Of a stretch of DNA of 64,000 nt, positions 11,491 to 21,834 are shown one piece after another; the stretch's first letter is position 1, and each line of letters opens with the position of its first letter. The stretch lies in NCBI GenBank assembly GCA_017607445.1, contig JAEVHH010000002.1:3649501-3713500 (forward strand), read 5' to 3'. A program made the position numbers and the translations under genes. Under the pieces are notes generated by a model that saw only the letters and a program-made list of their open reading frames with translations, ran no database searches and was not told the DNA's origin. Source of the DNA: Histoplasma ohiense. Its lineage: Eukaryota; Ascomycota; Eurotiomycetes; Onygenales; Ajellomycetaceae.

Positions 11491-12375
11491 GGCTCTTCTT
11501 TTCGCAACGGATCGAGCCCCCGGAAGGGATAATATATGAAATGAAAGTCCCCAGCACGATAGAGTTGTCACTTTTTCAAATTATTCTACTTGTTTCGATG
11601 TTACAATGCGGTTGAAGATCTGAGATGTAACGGATCACGCTGAGACGGCAAACAGGGAATGGAGAGTTTGTGTAGTTTAACGAGAGGGGACGACTGTATG
11701 TAGTTCGTATGGCCTTAACGAGAGAGGAGGTCCGTGTGATATGGCGAGTGCAGATAGCGGGGGATGGTACTGCTGCGCCGAAGATGCCTGGCTGGCTCGC
11801 TGGCAAGAGACGGTATGGTATGCCTTGGGAGAAAAGAGGGCGATTGGGTGCGGGATAGGCGAGAGAAGGCGGGAGAGGACTCGGAGGGAGTTGGAGGTGG
11901 GCGGGTTGGCGGTTTTGGCTCGTCCTTTGTGCGGCGGCGAGGCTCGGGCTGGCCCAGCAAAGTTTTCGCGTGGGAAAGGAAAAAGGGTGGGGAGAGACGG
12001 CTGACTAATGGCCGCCTGACTCGCAGGGAAACCCCGCTGGCTTGGCGCCCGGCTTGGCTCACGGCAAAGGTACTTCGGCCGTTACCACGAAGATTACGTT
12101 TGTGGCAGACCGGTTCAAAGATCACGGAGTTGGTTGTTTGTTTGTATCTGGAGCCAATTGCAGCGGCGGCTCTGGGTGTGGATGTACTGTACGTATTGTG
12201 CCTGATCCTTTCATGCTCAACCAGGGAGGTTCGGGGCCATTCGAATCAGTTCGTTCTATTCTCATCAGCATGTGAAGGGGAGCATCATTTCTGCATGAAT
12301 TAGCAGTAACATCCTCTTCATGGAAAGCGAGTAAGATTCCATGCAATAACCGAATGTGGAAAAGCTGCAACAAAT
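11491..12375. other. metR 5' leader and promoter, GC-rich
   Basis: GC-rich DNA with long overlapping Pro/Arg/Ser-rich frames on both strands (for example 11715-12125 minus) that show no domain. This looks like the promoter and long 5' leader of metR rather than a gene. Confidence 0.5.
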
Positions 12376-15300
12376 ACTGACACTGTTTCTGGCTTTGGCA
12401 AATCCCGGGTATCAGTGAGACTATGGAAGGAAGGTTATTTCATCCCAAACAACCATCCTCCCCGTACACTCATCGCTAACCCCTGTCCATATCTCAATCA
12501 CAACATATTATGATAAAATATATAGGTAATTTAAAATCCCTTATTGAATTCATCTATTTTAATATATATGTTTTTTCTAGAAATTTATATCATATGATAT
12601 GTATTACGTATGTAAAGATGAAGGATATTATCTTTAACTACTATGTAAAAGTTACATAAAATGTATTCGGATTTCTAGTTATTTTTTTTTATTTTTTTTT
12701 TTGATTTCTATGAGAAAAATATGCTTATGCGTAGTATTTCAATAATATCTCTGATCTAATTTAGATTAAAAACTTAAGTACAGATCCGTACTCTGAAAAA
12801 TATTAATTATATACTGCTGATAACACCGTGATCTGAACACATCTCTCATAATTTGTAATAAATTCCAAATTATACCGTATCTGATATAGCTGACCATCCT
12901 TGATTTTGTATGGAAAACAGTAGGCATTGAGTAGAAGTGGTAAACTACGTTTGCACAATGATTCGTAATAAAATTGAGTTCTCTACAAACTGCGGACCAA
13001 GCCATTTTGCAGAGCTTGATTCTCGTACGAGTTATAAAGGTGGTTTTTTCGGGGGTAAGGCCCTTCATACTCGCTGTTAACGCATTCCACGAGCCAGACA
13101 TGAGCAACTCTTGCCACCGACAAACTCTCCCACTCGCGGCTAAAGTCGGAATGACCCGTCATTCCTGCGGGAACCACAAAGAAACGATCCCCTGATGAAT
13201 GGGTAAGCCGAAAGCAGTACAGAACAAACCGCATGAGGCTTGCTGGTATTCAGCGGGGGGAGAGAGAGGCAGAGGCAGCACTGACGAGAAACAAAGAAGA
13301 AGAAAAAGAAGAAGAAGAAGAAGAAAAATATCATTCCTATTAATTAACCTGTGTGAATAATGGAAAGCCATTCCAATTGCGTTTTGAGTCTTTCGCTGCG
13401 CCTTGCTCATTTTTACGATGTTTCCGCCGTTCCAAGGTTTCCACCGAGGCCTGCTTTTTCCAGGGTCGAGATCACGTAGTTGAACCTCTTCAAGCTGACC
13501 GCCGGTCAGCAATTAAGTTGCAAGGACTTGTTCCTTCGAAAGCAAAAGTCAACTTCTTGCTGCTTCCTTGCCAGTCAAAGATACCGTTTCCTCCGCCCAT
13601 GCCGAGGGGAGCGTAATCTTGCTTTGCAATCAAGAATCTACTGCAGAGTTAACTAGCCGTTGAACGGCTTGCCAAGAGAGGAAGAGAGAGTACAAAGTAG
13701 ACATTAATAATACCAATTGATGGCCGCGCGCCTGATGGCGGCCTGCGAGCGGCGAAACAAACCAAAGGATAATTCGATCTCTCGGCGATCAACATGATCC
13801 TTAAAAACCCTATCTGATTGTTGACAAAAAAAAACCGTGGGATGTGTGGGGTAAACGCCCTCAACTTACCACTCCAGGGCTAGCCGGTAGTGAGCTCGAG
13901 AGGACAAACATCTCTTTAGCTAACTAGTTAATGTGGACGATTTCTCTAAGCTTTATAATTCATTAATTAATAGTTAGTACTGGTAGAGATGGTAAAAATG
14001 GTAATGAGAGAAAATAGATCATTAATCTCATTGATCGCATTGATATGCTTGCACCTTGCAAGCTCTGTAATCTGATGTTAGAACAGTTGGCATCATAGGT
14101 ACCAACTGGACAAACGGTTTCAAATCTAGAATACTTACAATGGGTTATTTGATTTTCTTTCAGTGATCAGCGGAATTACCAGCCATTTTATATACAGGAA
14201 TTGACGATAATGAATCGATCCCGCAATAATATCTTCTTTCATGAGAGAGAGGTCTTTTTGATAGTAGATTTGGTAAATAAGGCACTTTCATATCTCCCGC
14301 CCCCCAGACCTGGTTGACAATTGCCACCCTCAACCCGCTACATAACTTTGACCGGGTTCACAGACACTGGCTGGTTCCACGAGGGAGGAGGTGCCGCCTG
14401 ACACCTTAGACCGCTTCATTCTCCACTTTGAAAGACTTCTCCTCCATAAATACGGAGAACATGAACAAAACTTCTCACACATGCTTATATTCTCCAACGC
14501 CGTGGAAATCTGCTTCAGCAAATCCACATTGCGAACGAATCAATGCCTATTAGCCCAACACAAGCTATAAAAACACAACCAATTTACGCCGCCTGTTTCA
14601 TCACTTATATCCAAAAAGCAATTGTGTTATTCCCTGTGAGCAGCTTTTCTGCAGCCTGCACATCATCTCACCAACCTCTAGCTCGCCCCTATGACCGTTG
14701 ATATAAGTGATGCAGAAGTCATCACTCCTAATCTTCAACCAGATATTGCTTTCTTCCAGGCTAGCAGTGCAATGGGTATCTCACCAAGCTGTTGCCTTGG
14801 GAGATCTAAAAGCGTCATGGAAAACAGAACTGCAACAGATGGAGATCGCAGGGAATATGACCAGGTTTTCTCCCGGGTTAATTTTATAGGAAACTGAAGA
14901 AATCCTCGGTATGGCTATTTCTTGACAGACACAAAATCGGTACTAGTACCTATTAAACAACTTGATGGAAATGGGAGACGCCGGCTTGCCCAGCTTATAG
15001 CATGGGAAATGAGAGGTCCTGGACAGATGGCTGTCCTTCCAGGACTGTGGTATCTTGGAATGCTGTGCGCAGCGGATAATGATCGGCGGCTTCCATGGTG
15101 TCCATTTAGTATTTGGCGGCAAGTCATCTTTTCGATTTTTTGTCCTGTGGATCTTGTCAACTTCTACAAAATTTCAAGACATTAACAAATTACTAAGGGA
15201 AACAAACGAGCGTCACCCCAAAGCTTTCGAGACAACTGGTCTCAAGCTCAATCCGGCCCCATTCACTCACCCCAATGTAGGCTTGGCTAGGATAAATAAT

Positions 15301-15692
15301 TGCAACATCAAAAGATACCCAAATAACCCTTTCAGAATTACCTGGAACGATCAAATATTCTTCGATCAGGATTGCTATGCTCAATTAAAGCTGGATGAAT
15401 ACTATGCGGAATAACCAATGCTGCTTTTTCCGATGCTCTCATCGCTGAAGGCGATAGAGTTTATTGGCATCGGGTTCAGTAAATACTCGGTCAGAATCGC
15501 TGAGAAAATGGAGGTCATGCTACAAGGCATCCATCCAAATGAGGTTTCTAGCAAGTTGGATCAGATCGACTGCGTAAAGAAGTGCATAGTTGAATTTTTG
15601 ATCTTATCTTATCTCTAGAGCAACACCCCGTGACAACGTGCCCCCTGGTCCGTGCTTCAAGGCTCCATTCCCGTCAACGCAGCTTCTTGTAT

Positions 15693-15724
<32 letters not shown>

Positions 15725-15862
15725 GTAAACACCTCTAAGAGCTTCTTTAACAACTTTGGTTGCAAATCCGTGAGAGGATCTTGAATACCTCGCATCTACG
15801 GCCTATTTTGTTTTTCATTGTTCGCCAACTTTTCGTATTCGGGCTCACAAAGTCCATCAATA
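12376..15862. other. Gene-poor AT-rich block with possible gene debris
   Basis: Base composition falls sharply here, with runs of A/T (for example 12500-12780) and a GAA tract at 13289-13325. Between about 14690 and 15414 on the plus strand short frames read like protein. One runs about 14922-15108 and another about 15179-15414 (ending in a stop), and they can be joined by a 70-bp GT-AG gap. The upstream frame cannot be joined in phase. I suspect remains of a gene but recognise no family. A CA/TA microsatellite lies at about 15692-15724. Confidence 0.45.
13289..13325. repeat. GAA trinucleotide tract
   Basis: A GAA/AAG purine tract, imperfect at its left end. It explains a spurious polyphenylalanine frame on the minus strand. 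Confidence 0.85.
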
Positions 15863-17247
15863 ATGGGGAGCAAACCTGGGAATTTGCCACTTCCATCCCA
15901 AGCCCCGAACGCACCTCGCAGGTCCGCTAGAAAACGTGTCTTTGACAAGACCCAACACGATAGCTATGACGCTACTTTTTCCACCGTCAGGTCCCCCCGA
16001 AGGATGCAAGTTCAAACGGCTATTACAAGTGGTGATGCGCCAGTTATCGACCTGACAGGTCAAGCCAACCCCCCTACGGCTCAAGCTTCTCCGCGTAAAC
16101 GGAGGAAGAGAGCGGATTCCCCTTCTGTTGAGAAAGAGGAACGCAGACGACGCGTATTCCGAAACCGTCCACCTCAGTCCTATTTACAGAAGTTGGACAG
16201 AGCAAGGACGCAAAGGCACGGCTCCCCTCGCTGATAAATAGACATCGTTTCCCGAATTCTGACGCCCTTTAATCTACTCAGGCTTTTTGTTGTTGACCGC
16301 AAGAGGGATGGCACGGAAGATGTGCCAATGGAGAAGGTGCAGATTGTCGGGACTACAGGGAATTTATATGAGGTCGTGATTGGGCTTGTTCCTTGGTGTA
16401 CTTGTCCTGATTCACAAAAGGGAAATCAATGCAAGCATATCATTTATGTCAGTTCCAAATACAAAGCTCTTCGAAATCGAGAAAACGGAGATAAATTTCT
16501 AATATAACATTGACAGGTCCTCCACAATGTTCTCAAAGTAACCGGGTATCTTGAGTACCAGTTGGCCTTCCTATCGTCCGTAAGCGTTCACGGGAAAACA
16601 AATGCGAGTCGAATTTAGATAATAATGATTAATCACTAGGAACTTCGTGAGATTTTCGCGAACGCTCCGATAAACACCCATGACGACGCGACGAAGGAAA
16701 ATGAGTCTGGGAAAAGAAGGCCCATCCAGGGCGACTGCCCAATATGTTTTATGGAATTTGAGCCTGAGACAGAGGAAATCGTCTGGTGTAAAGCTGCCTG
16801 CGGAAATAATATTCACAAAGCTTGTTTCGGGCGGTGGGCGGCAACCCAGCAAAGTAATGGAGTCCGTTGCGTTATTTGGTATGTGCTGCCCTTCTACATA
16901 AATTAGAGGTGATGTTAAGTTGGAAGACTTGGACTGATGCGTTTTGCTCTTTGCTTGTAGTCGCTCCGCGTGGGAAGTAGATGCTCCCATGCAACAGCTT
17001 TTGGCCAACGGCATAGTTAATGACGAGGGGTATGTAAATGTTGCTGACCAGTTTGGGTTGTCTGGTGAACGAGGTATGGATTCTATATCACTTTCTTGTG
17101 TCATTTTTTCCCATTGGTATTATTCTGCATACCTCTTGCTCCACAAGTTTTGGGGATACCAGTAATAACCAGTTCATACACTATTTAGACTATTCGACCT
17201 ATCACCAGCCCTGGTCTCGTGGACGGTACTCTCGATACTACCGTTAA
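15863..17247 (+). CDS. SWIM and RING zinc-finger protein
   Basis: Probably a nuclear E3 ubiquitin ligase; partners are unknown. Six exons: 15863-16215, 16282-16447, 16517-16579, 16640-16878, 16961-17073, 17189-17247, giving 330 aa. The N-terminal third is basic and disordered with nuclear-localisation-like PRKRRKR. A SWIM finger follows (CTCPDS...QCKHIIYV, a CxC-xn-CxH pattern split by intron 2). Then comes an atypical RING (CPICFMEFEPETEEIVWC, GNNIHKACFGRW, CVIC junction). The C-terminus is Tyr/Arg-rich. This SWIM-before-RING order is familiar in fungal proteins annotated as SWIM/RING zinc fingers. The first intron starts with GC, not GT; its use restores QRLFVVDRKRDGTE in frame. The upstream frame begins with TTG, so I used the first ATG. 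Confidence 0.85.
16216..16281 (+). other. GC-AG intron
   Basis: A 66-bp intron with 5' end GCACGG and 3' end CTCAG, and a CTGAC branch-like site about 20 bases before the acceptor. No GT donor in the neighbourhood gives an open frame, whereas this one joins phase 2 to phase 2 and yields conserved sequence. The retained reading frame would otherwise stop at 16232. Confidence 0.75.
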
Positions 17248-18550
17248 CTGAAAGACGGATCTCAGCCGATATATTCTACCAACCCCTAATAACGAAAATA
17301 TGTCAATACTTGTATCTTCGGACATATTGCCAAGAATATGTTGAGCTTGATCCAGTCAACTCAGACCTTGACTTTCTCTTTCCCGTATCATAATGCAATT
17401 CCGTGCCAAGGATGAAAGCATTTACCACATTGTACTTTTTTCGACTCATAATCCGTGGGGATTCTTACATTCCACCACTTGAGATCAGGCTTTGTTTAGA
17501 GTGGAATCATCCCGAGAACAGGTTGGGAACGTTGTTTTCCAGCCAGCTAGTCACCAACCAATGCTCATCAGAGCAATGTGCGAGCACCCAAGGCTGAGGC
17601 CATCGAGCGGGCTTGGTGTTCCCTATTCCGTAGACCTGCCATCCCCGTTGTCCTAGTAATAAAACACCTCATGAATCACCCAGCGATCTGTACATGTATT
17701 TTCCACCGTCATTTACGATGTATATATAGTATAAAGCAGTGGGTGAAAAAGGGTGATCTCCAGAATCGGCAGGGGAATTGCGTACCTCTATAATACAGCA
17801 GATAGAGAGACAAACCCTGCACAAAGCCATGTGTGAATCAATGTACAGCGTATTAAAGAAAACCAAGAAAACCAAGAAGAAGAAAAAAAAAAAAAAAAAA
17901 AAAACCCAAAGATGATGGACCCTTCCACAAATAATTGGAGGACTCCCCAATTCTCGACTTTTCATTCTTTCATTCTTCCATCTCGACGTCTGTATGTAGA
18001 TATTTATCTGCGCACACACATAAATATACATAAGATATAACTAGGTAAGGAGCATGACGTAAGAAGTTCCATCCCAAAATCTAAGGGACAATCACTACTC
18101 CACAATAACCTGCTCCCCCGGCTCCAAATCACCCGCAGGGGCCTTCAGTGCAAATGCCTTGCGATTAAAACATAGTGGGCGTTTGAACAATCCCAAGACA
18201 CCAAAATGTGAAATACAACAATAAAATATAATAAAGAACGAAAAACGAAAAAGGGGAAAGAAGGGATAAAAAAACCGTTGGAGTGGAAGAAGAGGAAGAA
18301 TATAAAGCACATAGCTAGCTCTCTCCCCTCCCATCGCTGAAAATATGACAACATATATATAACAAACCATGCGTGAGCCCCCCGAACCCCGAACCCCGAA
18401 CCCCGAACCCCCTTCCCTACCAAACAAATTCAAGCCAAATGACAAGCGAACGCAGAAAACAAGAATAGAAAGAAAAAAGGTTCTGTTCCCCTTTATAAAC
18501 TTTATAGTTGTCCAGCGTACAGCATAACAAACCACACAAACTCTCTCTCA
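17248..18550. other. Convergent spacer between SWIM-RING gene and CHL4
   Basis: Contains the 3' flanks of both genes, an A tract at 17883-17904 and a tandem CCCCGAA repeat at 18378-18410. No coding region supported. Confidence 0.6.
18378..18410. repeat. CCCCGAA tandem heptamer
   Basis: Four copies of a 7-base unit CCCCGAA, G-rich on the minus strand. It resembles a telomere-like unit but differs from the usual fungal CCCTAA, and it sits in the 3' flank of CHL4. Confidence 0.85.
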
Positions 18551-18752
18551 TCATCTCCGCCTCCTCCCCCCTTTTACAGACGCCACGCTCACCCCGTCCT
18601 CGCCTGTCATCCAGCTCGGCATCCGCGCGGGATCAACCACTCCTAGCTCCGCTAGTTGTCGGACACCCGCGATGACGTCTGAGCCAAAGAAGGTTAGGGA
18701 GAGAGTTGCTGGTCTAGTTTTGTAGCTTTCATTATCGTCATCATCTTCCTCA

Positions 18753-18783
<31 letters not shown>

Positions 18784-20281
18784 CTTTGTCTCCGCCTTGG
18801 CGGTTAGATGGGATGGGAGGGTCGTGGAGATGTATTTCTAGACGGTCGAGGGCGGGCAAAGGGACGGGAGCGGGCTGAGGTGGTGGCTGCGGGTGCGGCT
18901 GCGGTTGTGATGACGACGGGGATGGTAGCGACTTATCGGTTTTTTGTATTTTGGTGAGCAATCCTGCTGGGGGGCCGCATGGAGGAGGAATCCGTCGATG
19001 ATCGCCAGCAGTTCCAAACCGAGAACTCACTACCAGCTTTCGTTTCTTTGCTAGCTGCATGGCTGCTGTGTCTGTTAAACCCCCCCCTGATTGCTGGAAG
19101 GGTGGCCTTCTCGTACGTCCGATAGCGGAAATATGTATATCGGCCTCTGATTTGCCGGGTGATTGTTGTTGTGGTTGTGGTTGTGGCAGAGGTATATTTT
19201 CCTTCCCGCCTTCAGCGTACCCAGGTATACTACCAGCATGGCCATTGTAGTTCTCCTGCACAATAGACTGTGGAAGTCGTGGGTCAAGAGGACATCCCTC
19301 AATCACCGCATCGGCAAACACCGTGAATGCGCCATTGGCGGAATTCGTTCTACCGGGTCCACGCAGGGAGAGGAGAGTATGTAGGCTCTTGGCGGTTAGA
19401 GAAGTTGTTTTGAGGGTATATCGTTGCTGGGGCCGCGAGAGGGCTTTCGGTATCGCATCCTTCACTAGTCTACGCAGGGTGCGCGTGTCCATTGTAAGTG
19501 CGTTGCTTGACGTCGCAGTAGCGGTCTTTGCGCCTGAAGGAGACGGGGAAGAAAGCTGGGAGGAATATATATATGGAGTACTATCGGGGAAGGCGAGGTA
19601 GATTATTCTTGACGAGTCGGTGTAAATGTATGGGGACTGACGGGGTTGTTGGTACGGGGAGTCGACGACGAAGATGCGAACAAAGGTTAATGGAAGCGTC
19701 TTTGAGCGGTACATGTAGTAATGGGCCTTCACGAGAGGAGATATTTCGTGCTGGATGGATCTAAGAAAGGTGGAGGCGTGGAATCGAGGGAATGGGGTGG
19801 AGGCATCTCCCCCCGACTGAGACTGGGCGGAATCGCCTTTGAGAGGGACCAATTGGAGAGCCGTCCACCGCAGTCCGACTGCATGGTCCTCAATGTAGCG
19901 CATGTCCACCATTGCAAGCTGACGGAGCGATATCCCATGCCTCCAATCTCCCTCGAGGATCCGATCAATCACCTCCCTCTTGCCGCCCTTCCGGTCCCGG
20001 AGGTCCTCATATATGGCCCTCAACTCCTCCACTGATGCAGCGGGTGGGTAAGCACTTAGGCCCTCCTCTTCCGCGACAAAATTGACCACACTGCGAGGGC
20101 CAAGGTACGGCGGAAAGGCCTTGACATCTTTGTCATCTAGCCATTGGATTACCAGGTCAAGCAGGGAGGATCGGGATAGCTTTCCCAAGGCTTTGATGAG
20201 CGAAAAGGTGGTTGAGGGGATGCGGAAGGAATCTGGGAGACTAGCAGCAGTTGGGGCGCGGACGGCCACACGACGAGCCAT
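18551..20281 (-). CDS. CHL4: Chl4/Mis15/CENP-N inner kinetochore protein
   Basis: A member of the constitutive centromere-associated network (Ctf19 complex in yeast), which binds centromeric nucleosomes and supports kinetochore assembly. Single exon, 576 aa. The N-terminus matches family landmarks: LIKALGKLSRSSLLDLVIQWL, then KREVIDRILEGDWRHGISLRQLAMVDMRY. A middle block carries FVRIFVVDSPY and RIIYLAFPDSTPYIY. The conserved C-terminal end has LTFFGSDVIAGVRQLAELGV followed by MPSWMTGEDGV. Between these lies a roughly 200-residue disordered region rich in Pro and Gln, with an Asp/Glu tract just before the final domain, so the protein is larger than yeast Chl4. The ATG at 20281 is the first in frame and precedes the conserved segment by about 25 residues. 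Confidence 0.93.
18733..18782 (-). repeat. GAC/GAT tract coding polyaspartate in CHL4
   Basis: A CGT/CAT trinucleotide run on the plus strand codes about 15 acidic residues on the minus strand, just before the conserved Chl4 C-terminal domain. Confidence 0.85.
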
Positions 20282-20877
20282 TTGGCGTAACCTCTAGCTA
20301 TATAGCCATTGGGATTCAAGAATGGGGCGTGCCAGTCAGGGAAATATCAGCTAGAGAGGGTGTGAGTTTGTTATTTTGTTGTAATGCACTGCAATGTTCT
20401 CTTATCCCGACGCGATCACAAGCGTTGTTTGTTTGTTGGAGCTGACTATTTACCTGACCCTTTGCCAAGCCCAAGAATAAATAACGCAGTAAATACTATT
20501 CAAGGGAGTTTTTTACATACATGCTACACTTAGTAGTCAACAATCATAACTACCTACTCATCAACTTTACTTATTGCTTATAAAGCTGTAAATAACATAA
20601 CAGTTAGCGTTCCGCATCGCGGGTGGCACATCTCATTGTTCTTATGGCTTGAACCCTGGCGACGAAGGATATGTTCTGAGCTGGCTTATTCTTTTTCGAA
20701 TGAGAGGTTCATACATCCCCTGAAAACTTGAAGGCATTCCTAGTTGGCTCTCTGCAAAACCTTTTGTGGATTGATCAAGAACAGACTTCAAGGATTGAAT
20801 ATTCAGTGAATTCCTAGAGAGGATGGTCATTGGACGCATAACTCTAAGCACATATGGCCACAGTTGTCCCCAGGGGA
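20282..20877. other. CHL4 promoter and AT-rich spacer
   Basis: Short CHL4 promoter followed by AT-rich DNA. A frame at 20642-20851 minus may be further debris of the adjacent kinase relic but shows no motif. Confidence 0.4.
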
Positions 20878-21834
20878 TTAGAATTTTTGTGTAGATCCAT
20901 CAAATATCCACGAAAGTATAGGAACAAACAGCAATGAACAAGATGAATCTGGAAAGATAAGTTCCCGCAGAACCCATTCAAAAAGATGCCGCTTGATTCT
21001 TTCAAAGTCCCTGAAGGTCTCCATCAATTGAGTTCGCCACTTCCTTCCCGACCCATCCTTGAGGATAACCTCTTCCCAAATCAATCAAATATGCATCCTC
21101 ATTGACATTAACTATCACATTGGCAGCTTTTGCATCTCCCCGGATAATATCACGTGAATGAAGACACTCCAGTGTATGGGAAATTTGGTCATTCCACTTG
21201 CTAAAGTTTGGAATACTTGGGATCATGCCTATCAATGCAATGGAGTGTCGCTCCACAACAATTTATGTATGATAAAAGCAGCCCTTCAACATGTCAATTT
21301 CCATCTTCAATCAGGCCATTAAGTTGTGACATGTGAACTGTAACATTGAACTTAGCTGTATGAATCTTGGAATATGCAAGAAGCTCCTTTATGATAATCC
21401 ATCCCCACATCACCTGTATTGGGATTTGGTCCCCCATGGATAAACACCTTCTGAGGTACCGGCTGGCAAATAAGTCAAATTCTCGTCGATTGGAACGTGG
21501 ATTTGGTGGGCATGATAGACGGGGATCATTGAATAGTCAACACGGGTAGAAGACGGCAAATGAGCTCCGATAAGTTGATTCCTCTTGGCTTTGAAGTTGC
21601 TGAGGGAAAAACAGGGACTAAGCTCTCTTTCACCACTTGCAAAGTGTAAGGGAAATTTTCTGCAAGAAGAATAGAAGAGCTTTCAAAGTTCACACTAAAG
21701 AGATAAATCCTAAAATATTTGTTGGAAACAAAAACATTCAGCTGTGTGTCTGTTCTTGTTACTTGACCGAAATAGACCAATAATTGTAAAGAGGTTGTTG
21801 TTCCACCATGGATAACCGAATTGGAGTCAACCAA
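20878..21834 (-). pseudogene. Decayed fungal kinase-like gene
   Basis: Remains of a kinase/aminoglycoside-phosphotransferase-like gene of the type expanded in filamentous fungi. Minus-strand frame 21002-21256 contains HSRDIIRGDAKAANVIV (catalytic-loop GD.K..N), then AYLIDLGRGYPQGWV (DFG-like DLG) and EGDLQGL-like DGDLQGL. The frame stops right after that, while the continuation ERIKRHLFEWVL lies in another frame at 20878-21084, so there is a frameshift. An upstream protein-like exon remnant is at 21526-21834, and the stretch between them has stops in all frames. Loss of the N-lobe and the frameshift argue that it is dead. The exact ends are uncertain. Confidence 0.65.

Noticed and set aside
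11715..12303. Overlapping Pro/Arg-rich frames on both strands upstream of metR
   Set aside because: Both strands are open because of GC content; no motif or splice structure, so more likely 5' leader and promoter.
18378..18410. Internal telomere or chromosome end
   Set aside because: The unit is CCCCGAA, only four copies, and genes continue on both sides.
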